64,000 nucleotides of DNA from Sanguibacter suarezii NBRC 16159 (GTDB taxonomy: Bacteria > Actinomycetota > Actinomycetes > Actinomycetales > Cellulomonadaceae). The first letter of the stretch is position 1; every line of letters starts with the position of its first letter. Below, in pieces: positions 19,530-26,931 of the stretch. Both the position numbers and the translations under genes were made by a program. Below the pieces are notes generated by a model. That model saw only the letters and a list, made by a program, of their open reading frames with translations, searched no databases and was not told the DNA's origin. Location: the NCBI RefSeq assembly GCF_001552735.1, contig NZ_BCRT01000013.1:124001-188000 (forward strand), read 5' to 3'.

Positions 19530-20207
19530 CAGCCCGTCGCCGAGCTCGTCGCCACCGTGCCGCGCGGCGCGGTCGACGGCCTGCTCGGCCTGGCTGGCAG
19601 CCAGGCTGGCCTGGAAACTGCGCAGGTCCAGCGGACCGCTGTTGGTCTCGGTGCGGGCGCGCCGACGTCGCGCGATGAGGTCTTCGATGCCGCGAGCCTG
19701 CCGGCGTCCGGCGCCCTCGGCCGCGAGCTTGCGCTGCAGCACGGCGGTCGGCACCACTCGGTGGCTGGCGGCGGGAGCGAAGCCGAGACGAGCCAGGAAC
19801 CGTTGGACACCACGCGACCCGGGCAGCGGGACGGAGTAGACGTCGGCGGCACCGGCGGCAGCGGCGATCTCGCCGGCCTCGGTGAGCAGGGCGTGCCCCA
19901 CCCCGCGGCGACGGAAGGACTGGGAGACGTACAGGGCCTCGATGTAGACGGCCACCTCGTCGACGAACAGAGTGGGTTCCAAGACCCGGATGAGCATGAA
20001 GCCGACGGGCTCACCGTCGATGGCGGCAACCCGGATCTGCCCGCCCGGCAGGGCGGTCAGCATGGCCAGCTGACGCGCGATGCGCTCTTCGTCGCTCACG
20101 CACAGCTGCATCCCGGTTCCTGCTTCGTGCCGGGCGGCCATACTCAGCCTTGCCAGCACGGGAAGATCGGCGGCAACCGCAGGCCGCACGTCGACCATGG
20201 CACGCAT
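19500..20207 (-). CDS. GNAT-family N-acetyltransferase
   Basis: The 235-residue protein has an N-terminal GNAT domain ending in the acetyl-CoA site, with ALYVSQSFRRRGVGHALL (the R/Q-x-x-G-x-G/A type segment) and a downstream FLARLGFAPA strand. After about residue 160 there is an Arg-rich and Ala-rich extension (GIEDLIARRRRAR) of unknown role. The ATG at 20207 has GGAGAG seven bases upstream, better than the internal ATG at 20198. The target is unknown. Its end runs 30 bases into the convergent thioesterase gene. Confidence 0.8.
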   Translation of the reverse strand: MRAMVDVRPAVAADLPVLARLSMAARHEAGTGMQLCVSDEERIARQLAMLTALPGGQIRVAAIDGEPVGFMLIRVLEPTLFVDEVAVYIEALYVSQSFRRRGVGHALLTEAGEIAAAAGAADVYSVPLPGSRGVQRFLARLGFAPAASHRVVPTAVLQRKLAAEGAGRRQARGIEDLIARRRRARTETNSGPLDLRSFQASLAASQAEQAVDRAARHGGDELGDGLSGSREHQAG

Positions 20208-20372
20208 ACGAGCTCTCCATCTATGGGTAGTCACCACAGCTAGGGGCAGTCACCGCGGCGGCCCAGCGACCACAGCGGCGCCTAGGACATCGCGCCGTGC
20301 GCGTGACCTGTCCCTAGACTGCCCCCAACCGTCGTGCAGGTCAACCAGTGGGCCGCAACCCACAGGCTTCGC

Positions 20373-21065
20373 TCAGGCTTCGCCGACCTGCTCGATGACG
20401 GCGTCGGCAACCTCGCGCATGGTGAGGCGACGGTCCATCGACGTCTTCTGGATCCAGCGGAAGGACTCGGGCTCACTCAGACCCATCTTGGTCATGAGCA
20501 GGCCCTTGGCGCGGTCGACGCGCTTGCGGGTCTCGAAGCGCTCGGCGAGGTCAGCGACCTCGGACTCGAGAGCGGTGATCTGGGAGTACCGCGAGATCGC
20601 GATCTCGACCGCGGGAAGCAGGTCAGCGGGGCTGAACGGCTTGACTACGTAGGCCATCGCACCGGCGTCGCGCGCACGCTCGACGAGCTCAGCCTGAGAG
20701 AAGGCAGTGAGCAGCACCACAGGGGCGGCGTGCGCCTTGGCGATGCGCTCAGCAGCGGAGATGCCGTCGAGCTCGGGCATCTTCACGTCCATCACGACGA
20801 CGTCCGGCTTGAGCTCGAGCGCGAGGCGCACAGCGGTCTCGCCGTCGCCGGCCTCACCCACGACGTCGAAGCCGGCCTCGCGGAGGGTCTCGACGACGTC
20901 CATCCGGATGAGTGCCTCGTCCTCGGCCACGACAGCGCGACGCACGCGCCGAGCGGGGGCAGCAGGAACCTCCTCGGCCGCTTCGACCACCGGCTCGAGG
21001 AGCGGGGGAAGGTCAAGGGGAGGGACGATGCCTGGCGTGGAGTCGTTGTCTGTCACATGGGTCAT
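20373..21065 (-). CDS. pdtaR: ANTAR-domain response regulator (PdtaR-like)
   Basis: The 230-residue protein has an N-terminal extension of about 40 residues rich in Pro and Glu. A receiver domain follows (AVVAEDEALIRMDV, phosphoacceptor Asp in DVVVMDVKMPELDG, Lys in YVVKPFSP), then a C-terminal ANTAR RNA-binding domain (RVDRAKGLLMTKMGLSEPES). ANTAR regulators such as PdtaR bind paired hairpins in mRNA and prevent termination or expose ribosome sites. The cognate kinase (PdtaS type) is not in the window. The ATG at 21065 has no clear ribosome site, so a leaderless or slightly different start is possible. Confidence 0.92.
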   Translation of the reverse strand: MTHVTDNDSTPGIVPPLDLPPLLEPVVEAAEEVPAAPARRVRRAVVAEDEALIRMDVVETLREAGFDVVGEAGDGETAVRLALELKPDVVVMDVKMPELDGISAAERIAKAHAAPVVLLTAFSQAELVERARDAGAMAYVVKPFSPADLLPAVEIAISRYSQITALESEVADLAERFETRKRVDRAKGLLMTKMGLSEPESFRWIQKTSMDRRLTMREVADAVIEQVGEA

Positions 21066-21165
21066 CGTAATGGCTGCAGAAGGGCTAGCGCGCATCAAGA
21101 TCGATCGATGTGAAGATTGCCACGTCGATGTGGTTTCATTGTCGAGCACTTCAGCGGTGTTACCG

Positions 21166-21239
21166 GCCCCGGTAGCCCAACCGGCAGAGGCGTTCGGCTC
21201 AAACCCGATCCAGTGTGGGTTCGAATCCCACCCGGGGCA
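21166..21239 (+). tRNA. tRNA with CAA anticodon, short variable loop (Leu-type anticodon)
   Basis: The 74 bases fold as a cloverleaf. The acceptor stem is GCCCCGG/CCGGGGC with 7 perfect pairs and discriminator A at 21239. The T arm is GTGGG-TTCGAAT-CCCAC. The anticodon arm is TTCGG-CTCAAAC-CCGAT with a T-T first pair, and places CAA at 21200-21202. The variable loop is only 5 bases (21210-21214), unlike normal bacterial tRNA-Leu, which has a long variable arm. The D arm pairs GCCC with AGGC imperfectly. CCA is not encoded (ACCC follows). It is clearly tRNA-like; its amino acid identity is uncertain. Confidence 0.82.
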
Positions 21240-21297
21240 CCCTTCCTACCTGCGCAGAGCACCCACGCCCCGCCTCGAGCTTGTCGTACTGTCGAGC

Positions 21298-21684
21298 ATG
21301 GCAACGACGATGGCACCTCCCCGGTCGCGCACCCTCGGACAACCCCTCGCCGCCCTGATTGTCGTAGCGGCCCTGGTCGGCATCGTGGTGGCGGCTCTAC
21401 CGTCCGTGCTGCGCGTACTCGATCCACCCGATCAGTGGTTCTGCCCCGCAATCTTGCCGCCGGCCACCAGTTGCGCGCCCCAAGGTCACCTCGTCGTGGT
21501 CGGAGGCGCAGTCGTCGTCCTGATCGCTGCTTGGCTGACAGCGCACGTCGCGCTCCCCCGGGTTGCTAGCCCGCCAGCCCGCGCAGGTGTCGTTGCCGCG
21601 TTGGTGGTAGTCGCACTGGTCGCATGGTCAGCCGCTCGAGAGCCGCAGCCGTACTTCGCCGCGTTGTCCAGGCTGTTCGGCTGA
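21298..21684 (+). CDS. Small membrane protein, function unknown
   Basis: This 128-residue protein starts 58 bases after the tRNA. Three hydrophobic segments are visible, at about residues 14-35, 62-84 and 96-113 (the last contains GVVAALVVVALVAW). The loop between the first two holds two Cys residues (WFCPAILPPATSCAP), which could form a disulfide on the outer face. No family is recognised. The ATG at 21298 is the only reasonable start. The next 240 bases up to the GrpB-like gene show no gene I can support. Confidence 0.6.
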   Translation: MATTMAPPRSRTLGQPLAALIVVAALVGIVVAALPSVLRVLDPPDQWFCPAILPPATSCAPQGHLVVVGGAVVVLIAAWLTAHVALPRVASPPARAGVVAALVVVALVAWSAAREPQPYFAALSRLFG

Positions 21685-21924
21685 CGGGAAGGTCGAACAC
21701 CAGCGTCGACGAGCGTCTACGCAGCCGTAGCTGCGGTCTCCGGCTTGTACGAGACGCTGCTGGCCGACGATCTGGCCCGGCGCCTGCCCGCGGCGTTCTC
21801 CCGGCGCGATCCTGCGCGACTGCGCAACCCGGCATTCGAGTTGGATGCTGGACCGCCGTGTTCACGGCCAAGCACGGCCAGGCGCCGCGTCGGGTGGACA
21901 CGGTCCCGGTGGGAGGATGTCCGC

Positions 21925-22497
21925 ATGAGGGACGAACGCATGCCACGCCGACCAGATGCCACGTCGGTCGAGCTGGTCGGGGGCACCGAGGCCCTCGAGG
22001 TCTCGCTGCACACCCATGACGACCGGTGGGCCGGCATCTATGAGGATCACCGGCGGCGGATCCACGATGCCCTCGCGCCGGTCGCTGTGGAGATCGAGCA
22101 CATCGGTTCCACCTCGGTCCCCGGACTGGCCGCGAAGCCGATCATCGACATCGTGGTCACGGTGGACGACATCACCGCCGAAGAGGACTACCTCGATGCG
22201 CTGCTGGCGCAGGGATACGAGCTCCGGGTCCGCGAGCCGCGGCATCGCCTCGTGCGCACACCGGCGCGCGACGTCCATGTCCACATCTACGAGCGAGACG
22301 ATCCTGCCGTGGACGAGTACCTTCTCCTTCGCGATCGGCTGCGCTCCCACGCGGGAGACCGCGCCCTCTACGAGGAGACGAAGAGGGTCCTGCTGAGCAG
22401 CCGGTGGGACGACATGAATGCCTACGCCGATGCCAAGACGGACATCATCCTCGAGATCAAGGCACGAGCGAGAGCCGCTCGCGGCCAGGGCTCCTGA
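21925..22497 (+). CDS. GrpB-family (UPF0157) nucleotidyltransferase-like protein
   Basis: The 190-residue protein matches the GrpB/UPF0157 family, which has a nucleotidyltransferase fold. The hallmark IEHIGSTSVPGLAAKPIID is present, followed by acidic VVTVDD and HVHIYERDDP. The C-terminal EYLLLRDRLRSH and YEETKR segments are also typical. In some genomes this domain is fused to dephospho-CoA kinase. The catalytic activity is not established. The ATG at 21925 has GGGAGGA ten bases upstream. A 21-residue N-terminal stretch precedes the domain. Confidence 0.85.
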   Translation: MRDERMPRRPDATSVELVGGTEALEVSLHTHDDRWAGIYEDHRRRIHDALAPVAVEIEHIGSTSVPGLAAKPIIDIVVTVDDITAEEDYLDALLAQGYELRVREPRHRLVRTPARDVHVHIYERDDPAVDEYLLLRDRLRSHAGDRALYEETKRVLLSSRWDDMNAYADAKTDIILEIKARARAARGQGS

Positions 22498-22589
22498 CAC
22501 ACCGAGGCAGCACGACCACGGAACCACCCGTCGACCGACACGCCCTCCTCGCCGCATGGGCAGCTCCCCTCGGCCGCTATGGTCAGACC

Positions 22590-23189
22590 ATGCGAATTCG
22601 CTCAGAACTGGTGATAGGTGCGTTGTTCGGCTCTCTCTGCCTGGCCGGTTGCGCAGCCGACAGCGAGGCCAGCGATCCCAGCTATCCCAGCGATGGAGCA
22701 GCCAGCGTTCCCACTGTTGCGGCAAGCAGCGAGGCACCGTCCGACTCGAGCAGCACAGATCCAGCGGCACAGGCACAAGCCCAGGCCTGGCTGGACGCCG
22801 CTGTCCTCCCACCGGGAGCGGTCAGCGCCACTGCGAGCGTGGCCACCTTCAACTCCTACCAGGGGTGGCCGTGCGGCCCCGTCGAGGAGCTCGAAGCATT
22901 CTGGACGATCCCTGACGCGACCGTCAGCGAGACCGCCAACTGGCTGCGGGAGAACCCGGCTGCGGACCTCAACACGACGTCACTGGTGCCCATGACGGGT
23001 GATTCGACAGCGACCCAGACGACAGTCGGATTCATCCCTGCACCGGAGGCGCAAGAAGGCATCGTCTACACGATCATGGCGAGGGACGACGGCGTCGTCG
23101 TACGAGCCGAGATCGCAGCCCAAACCGAGGCGGCTGTCTGTCCCACGCTGCCTGACGGTGTGTTGCGAGGCGCTCCCGGCCAGGGCTAG
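22590..23189 (+). CDS. Putative lipoprotein, function unknown
   Basis: The 199-residue protein begins with a type II signal peptide: MRIRSELV, a hydrophobic core, and a lipobox LAGC with Cys 21 as the lipidation site. A Ser/Ala/Asp-rich linker follows (about residues 22-60). The globular part contains two Cys (WPCGPVEEL and AAVCPTLPDG) that may pair. No enzymatic motif is recognised, and the size and layout suggest a small cell-surface protein. No clear operon partner is present. Confidence 0.6.
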   Translation: MRIRSELVIGALFGSLCLAGCAADSEASDPSYPSDGAASVPTVAASSEAPSDSSSTDPAAQAQAQAWLDAAVLPPGAVSATASVATFNSYQGWPCGPVEELEAFWTIPDATVSETANWLRENPAADLNTTSLVPMTGDSTATQTTVGFIPAPEAQEGIVYTIMARDDGVVVRAEIAAQTEAAVCPTLPDGVLRGAPGQG

Positions 23190-23323
23190 CCCGCTGGACC
23201 AGGCGTAGACCCTGCGGGTACCAGGTGCTTGCGACTTCAGGCAACTGGCCGTTCCTGGCGCGCGACGGTCCCGGGCACCGGCTTACTTTGAGCCGAAGAG
23301 CCGACGCACCTGATCGCCGGCGA

Positions 23324-23342
23324 GGCATGTCCAGCACATGCC
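23324..23342 (+). promoter_or_regulatory. Inverted repeat in the cbiM leader
   Basis: GGCATGT-CCAGC-ACATGCC forms a 7-bp stem with a 5-base loop, ending 19 bases before the cbiM start and just before its AGGAG ribosome site. It could be a repressor site or a short RNA hairpin. I see no cobalamin riboswitch features around it. Confidence 0.35.
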
Positions 23343-23361
23343 CTCAGGACAGGAGCCCGCC

Positions 23362-24339
23362 ATGCACGTTCCCGATCATTTCCTCAACGACGCCACGTCG
23401 ATCACCACCGGCCTGGCGGCCGTGGCCGCCGTCGGCTATGCCGCCTACCGCGCACGGTCGGAGGTGACGCGCGACCGGATCGTCATGGCCGCGGCCACGA
23501 CCGGCTTGGTCTTCGCCGTGCAGATGCTCAACTATCCGGTCTCATCGGGGACGAGCGGTCACCTCATGGGCGGTGCCCTCGCGGCGGCCCTCGTGGGGCC
23601 GTGGCTCGGCATGCTCTCGGTGACGGTCGTCCTGCTCGTCCAGTCCCTGGTCTTCGCCGACGGCGGGATCACGGCACTGGGCACCAACGTGCTGCTCATG
23701 GCGGTGGTCGGGACACTCGTGGGCTGGACGGTCACCCGCGTGGCCCTGTTCCTGCTGCGTGGCCGGGCCGCTCCCCTGGCAGCCGGAGCGGGTGCGTTGG
23801 TGAGCGTGCCGGTCTCCGCCGCGGTGTTCGTCGTCCTGTTCGCGGTGGGTGGCACGGTGGCTGTGCCGGTCGGCGAGCTCGCCTCGCAGATGCTCGGGGT
23901 ACACCTGGCCATCGGCGCAGGTGAGGCGTTGATCACCGGCGGCGTCGTCGCTCTGGTCATGGCTGTCGCGCCGGGTGCCGCCCACATCGAGTCCGCCGTG
24001 GCCCTGGAGAGCGGCCAGCCGGCACGTGTCGCGTCCGGCAGCCGTCGCCCTGTGGCAGTCCTCGGTGCGGGGGCGGTCGTGGCGGCGGTGCTGCTGTCCT
24101 CTTTCGCGGCCTCCTCCCCCGACGGGCTGGAGGCCACGGCCTCAGCCGTGGGCTTCGCCGGCGCTGCCCGCGACCACGCCCTGAGCGGCCTGCCGCTGGC
24201 CGACTACGGGGCGGCAGGCGGAGTCTTCGTGGGTCTGGCCGGGCTCATCGGCGTCGCGCTGTGCGCGGCGATCGCCGCCCTCGCCCTGGCCGCGCTGCGG
24301 CGCAGCACTCCGGTCGCCGTCCCGGTGACCGCCGGCTGA
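23362..24339 (+). CDS. cbiM: CbiM-like ECF transporter substrate-capture protein
   Basis: CbiM-type proteins are the substrate-specific membrane part of energy-coupling factor importers for cobalt or nickel. The 325-residue protein starts MHVPDHFL, keeping the N-terminal Met-His that contributes to metal binding in the family. It has about seven hydrophobic segments, then a C-terminal section with SSFAASSPDGLEA, resembling the CbiN/PDGLE module fused to CbiM. The ATG at 23362 has AGGAG upstream. The CbiQ and CbiO partners are absent here: the next gene is a convergent TetR regulator behind a terminator. Confidence 0.85.
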   Translation: MHVPDHFLNDATSITTGLAAVAAVGYAAYRARSEVTRDRIVMAAATTGLVFAVQMLNYPVSSGTSGHLMGGALAAALVGPWLGMLSVTVVLLVQSLVFADGGITALGTNVLLMAVVGTLVGWTVTRVALFLLRGRAAPLAAGAGALVSVPVSAAVFVVLFAVGGTVAVPVGELASQMLGVHLAIGAGEALITGGVVALVMAVAPGAAHIESAVALESGQPARVASGSRRPVAVLGAGAVVAAVLLSSFAASSPDGLEATASAVGFAGAARDHALSGLPLADYGAAGGVFVGLAGLIGVALCAAIAALALAALRRSTPVAVPVTAG

Positions 24340-24373
24340 CAGCGCCTGCCACCGGACCGCATCACCAGGACGG

Positions 24374-24418
24374 ACGACGACGCCCTCCACGCCCTGCCGG
24401 CGTGGAGGGCGTCGTCGT
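24374..24418. terminator. Bidirectional terminator between cbiM and tetR-type gene
   Basis: A perfect 20-bp inverted repeat (24374-24393 with 24399-24418) surrounds a 5-base loop CTGCC. It lies between convergent genes and is among the strongest hairpins in the window. Confidence 0.88.
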
Positions 24419-24444
24419 GCCTGGCGTCGTCGTGCGCGGCGGGG

Positions 24445-25017
24445 TCACGCCGGGCCGCTGATCTCACCCAGCCCGACCAGCTCCATGGCGCGCGCGGCCG
24501 AGCGGTGCGCCTCGGCGTCGTCATGGGCGGTGACCACGACGCCGTAGACCATGCGCTGGACCAGGACGAGGTCGTCCACGGTCAGGGTCGCGGGGACCTC
24601 CTCGGCCTGGTGCGCACGTGCCAGCAGCGGCGTGATCATCCGGCGCAGGCGCTGGCCGCCGTCGTAGTCCTCCTGGGTGCGCCGGGCATCGACGACCATC
24701 TCGACGAAGGCCGAGTCGGTGACCGTCAGGTCCACGACCCGGTTCCAGAACCGGGCGAAGGCCCCTGGGGTCTCGTCGGCCGCGATGCCCTCGAGCTCGG
24801 TGAAGTTCGCTTCGAAGACGGCGTGGGCGAGGTCCAGCCGAGTCGGGAAGTGCCGGTAGAGCACGCCCTGGCCGACGCCGGCCTCACGGGCGATCGCGCT
24901 CAACGGGACCCGGTAGCCGCGCTCGGTGAACAGGCGCCGGGCCGCCAGCAGGATCGCCCGGCGGTTCTCCGGAGCAGCCGCGGGCCCGCGGTTGCTCCGC
25001 TCTGGTCTGTGAGCCAT
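24445..25017 (-). CDS. TetR-family transcriptional regulator
   Basis: The 190-residue protein has the TetR DNA-binding domain at its N-terminus (AILLAARRLFTERGY, then the helix-turn-helix PLSAIAREAGVGQGVLYRHF) and a C-terminal ligand-binding domain with no recognised class. It is divergent from a flavin-dependent dehydrogenase gene, and two perfect palindromes lie between the two starts, so it very likely represses both. The ATG at 25017 was chosen; a GTG nine bases further upstream is possible. Confidence 0.9.
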   Translation of the reverse strand: MAHRPERSNRGPAAAPENRRAILLAARRLFTERGYRVPLSAIAREAGVGQGVLYRHFPTRLDLAHAVFEANFTELEGIAADETPGAFARFWNRVVDLTVTDSAFVEMVVDARRTQEDYDGGQRLRRMITPLLARAHQAEEVPATLTVDDLVLVQRMVYGVVVTAHDDAEAHRSAARAMELVGLGEISGPA

Positions 25018-25022
25018 GTCTC

Positions 25023-25034
25023 TCACTATAGTGA
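25023..25034. promoter_or_regulatory. Palindrome TCACTATAGTGA in tetR/flavoprotein intergenic region
   Basis: This perfect 12-bp palindrome lies six bases upstream of the TetR-type ATG. It contains a -10-like TATAGT on either strand, so it may be a promoter core, an operator, or both. Confidence 0.5.
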
Positions 25035-25037
25035 TCT

Positions 25038-25051
25038 GGACAACGTTGTCC
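25038..25051. promoter_or_regulatory. Palindromic operator GGACAACGTTGTCC
   Basis: This perfect 14-bp palindrome lies between the divergent TetR-type gene and the flavin dehydrogenase gene. Its size, symmetry and position fit a TetR-family operator that blocks both promoters. Confidence 0.7.
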
Positions 25052-25072
25052 GGTTCGAGGATGGAGAAGCTC

Positions 25073-26713
25073 GTGTCCCAGTCGTTCGATCACAGCTATG
25101 ACGTCGTGGTGGTAGGTACGGGAGGCGCGGGGTTCGCCACCGCGCTGGCCGCCGTGGACGAGGGCCTCAGCGTCCTCATGCTCGAGAGCACCGAGAAGTG
25201 GGGCGGGTCCACCGCCATGTCTGGCGGCGGGATGTGGCTCCCCAACAACCCGCTCATGCAGCGCGCCCAGGTCGGGGACTCCCGCGAGGAAGCCCTCACC
25301 TACCTCGAGGCCAGCGTCGGCGACGCCGGACCGTCCACGTCCACCCCGCACAAGGAGGCCTTCGTCGACTCGATCGAGGACTTCGTCACGACCGCCGAGA
25401 AGCACGGGATGGTCTTCACCCGCGCGACCGACTACCCCGACTACTACCCCGAGCTGCCCGGCGGCAAGATCGGCCGCGGCATCGAGGTCAAGCCCTTCAA
25501 CTCCAAGAAGCTCGGCGACCTGTACAGCTCGATGCGCATCATGATGGCGCTGCCGATCAAGACCGACGACGTCTGGCTGCTCGGGCGCGCCTGGTCCACC
25601 CCGTCCGGCTTCGTCCGCGGTGCCCAGCTCGTCCTGCGCACCCTGGGTGGCGCGGTCGCCGGTCAGCGCCTGACCGGGATCGGCGCCGGGCTCATCGCGT
25701 CCTTCGGCCACGCCGTCCTGGTCAACAACGAGGTACCGATGTGGGTGAGCTCACCGGCTGAGGAGCTCATCGTGGAGGGCGACCGGGTGGTCGGCGTCCG
25801 CTTCTCCAAGGACGGGCGCTGGGTGACCGTGGGGTCCCGGCGCGGCGTGATGCTCGCCGGCGGCGGCTTCGACCACAACACCGACTGGCGCCAGAAGTAC
25901 CACGGGATCTCCGGCAACCCGTCGGGCAACCCCGGCAACCTCGGCGGCCCCATCGCCATGGCCCAGGACGTCGGCGCGCAGGTGAGCCTCATGGACGACG
26001 CCTGGTGGGGGACCTCGATCGCCCCGGTCCAGGGCGGCGACCCGACCTTCCTCGTCGGGGAACGGTCCCTGCCGTACTCGATCATCGTCGACGCCGAGGG
26101 CAACCGGTTCGCCAACGAGGCGGAGTCCTACGTGGACCTCGGCCACCACATGCTCTCCCACGATGCCGGCGGCGCGTTCTGGTTCATCCTCGACTCGCGG
26201 CATGCCAAGCGCTACCTGCGGTCCTTCGCCCTGGACCCGCGGGCCAACAAGGCGATGAAGGAGCAGGGCATCCTCGTCAAGGCCGACACCCTGGCCGAGC
26301 TCGGCGAGGTCCTGGGTCTCGACGCCACCACCTTCCGCGCCACCATCGAACGGTTCAACGGCTTCGCCCGGTCGGGGCGCGACCAGGACTTCAGCAAGGG
26401 CGACTCCGCCTACGACCGCTACTACGGTGACCCGACCGTGCACCCCAACCCCTGCCTCGGCCCCATCGAGAAGGGGCCGTTCCTCGCTTACCGCCTCGTC
26501 GTGGGCGACCTCGGGACCAAGGGCGGGGTCCTCACCGACCCGGACGGGCGCGCGCTGCGCGAGGACGGCTCGGTGATCGAGGGACTCTACGCGGCGGGCA
26601 ACACCTCCGCCTCTGTCATGGGTAACACCTACCCCGGCCCTGGCTCCACGATCGGCCCCGCGACGGTCTTCGGGATGCGCGCCGGACGGCACATGGCGCG
26701 TCACCCCAGGTAG
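25073..26713 (+). CDS. FAD-dependent dehydrogenase, 3-ketosteroid delta1-dehydrogenase-like
   Basis: The protein belongs to the fumarate reductase/KstD flavoprotein superfamily. It has the dinucleotide-binding DVVVVGTGGAGFATALAA near the N-terminus, GGSTAMSGGGMWLPNN, the GDLGTKGG segment, and the C-terminal FAD-binding GLYAAGNTSASVMG with TYPGPGSTIGP. KstD enzymes desaturate the A-ring of 3-ketosteroids, but no other steroid genes are nearby, so the substrate may differ. The GTG at 25073 has GGAG six bases upstream; the ATG at 25061 (MEKLV) is the alternative. It is probably repressed by the divergent TetR protein. Length is 546 residues. Confidence 0.85.
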   Translation: MSQSFDHSYDVVVVGTGGAGFATALAAVDEGLSVLMLESTEKWGGSTAMSGGGMWLPNNPLMQRAQVGDSREEALTYLEASVGDAGPSTSTPHKEAFVDSIEDFVTTAEKHGMVFTRATDYPDYYPELPGGKIGRGIEVKPFNSKKLGDLYSSMRIMMALPIKTDDVWLLGRAWSTPSGFVRGAQLVLRTLGGAVAGQRLTGIGAGLIASFGHAVLVNNEVPMWVSSPAEELIVEGDRVVGVRFSKDGRWVTVGSRRGVMLAGGGFDHNTDWRQKYHGISGNPSGNPGNLGGPIAMAQDVGAQVSLMDDAWWGTSIAPVQGGDPTFLVGERSLPYSIIVDAEGNRFANEAESYVDLGHHMLSHDAGGAFWFILDSRHAKRYLRSFALDPRANKAMKEQGILVKADTLAELGEVLGLDATTFRATIERFNGFARSGRDQDFSKGDSAYDRYYGDPTVHPNPCLGPIEKGPFLAYRLVVGDLGTKGGVLTDPDGRALREDGSVIEGLYAAGNTSASVMGNTYPGPGSTIGPATVFGMRAGRHMARHPR

Positions 26714-26744
26714 GGACCCTGCGCTGAGCTGAATCTCCCTCATC

Positions 26745-26778
26745 GAGGCCTCGGTGGCCGTGCGACCACCGAGGCCTC
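26745..26778 (+). terminator. Terminator after flavin dehydrogenase gene
   Basis: GAGGCCTCGGTGG at 26745-26757 pairs perfectly with 26766-26778 (13 bp, loop 8 bases), 31 bases after the stop. A weaker 7-bp repeat, GCGTCCC/GGGACGC, follows at 26781-26804. Confidence 0.8.
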
Positions 26779-26931
26779 TGGCGTCCCGGAGCCCTCTGGG
26801 ACGCCCTCCCAGATTGACTCTCTCGAACAGATGTCCATAGAGTTGGCGCCTCATCCAGACCGAGAGACAGAGGCCATCATCACGCGTTCGCAGCTCCTCG
26901 CCCACCGTTCCGACGCTGCGAGGCGCTCCGC

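Noticed and set aside
20243-20325. GGGGCAGTC/GACTGCCCC repeat upstream of the acetyltransferase
   Set aside because: The 9-base arms are separated by 65 bases, so a stable hairpin or operator is unlikely.
21685-21924. A gene or gene remnant between the small membrane protein and the GrpB-like gene
   Set aside because: Frames are open in part, but none has a start with a ribosome site or a recognisable domain.
23190-23361. Cobalamin riboswitch upstream of cbiM
   Set aside because: The region lacks the conserved B12-box type sequences and the size of that RNA. Only a small hairpin is present.
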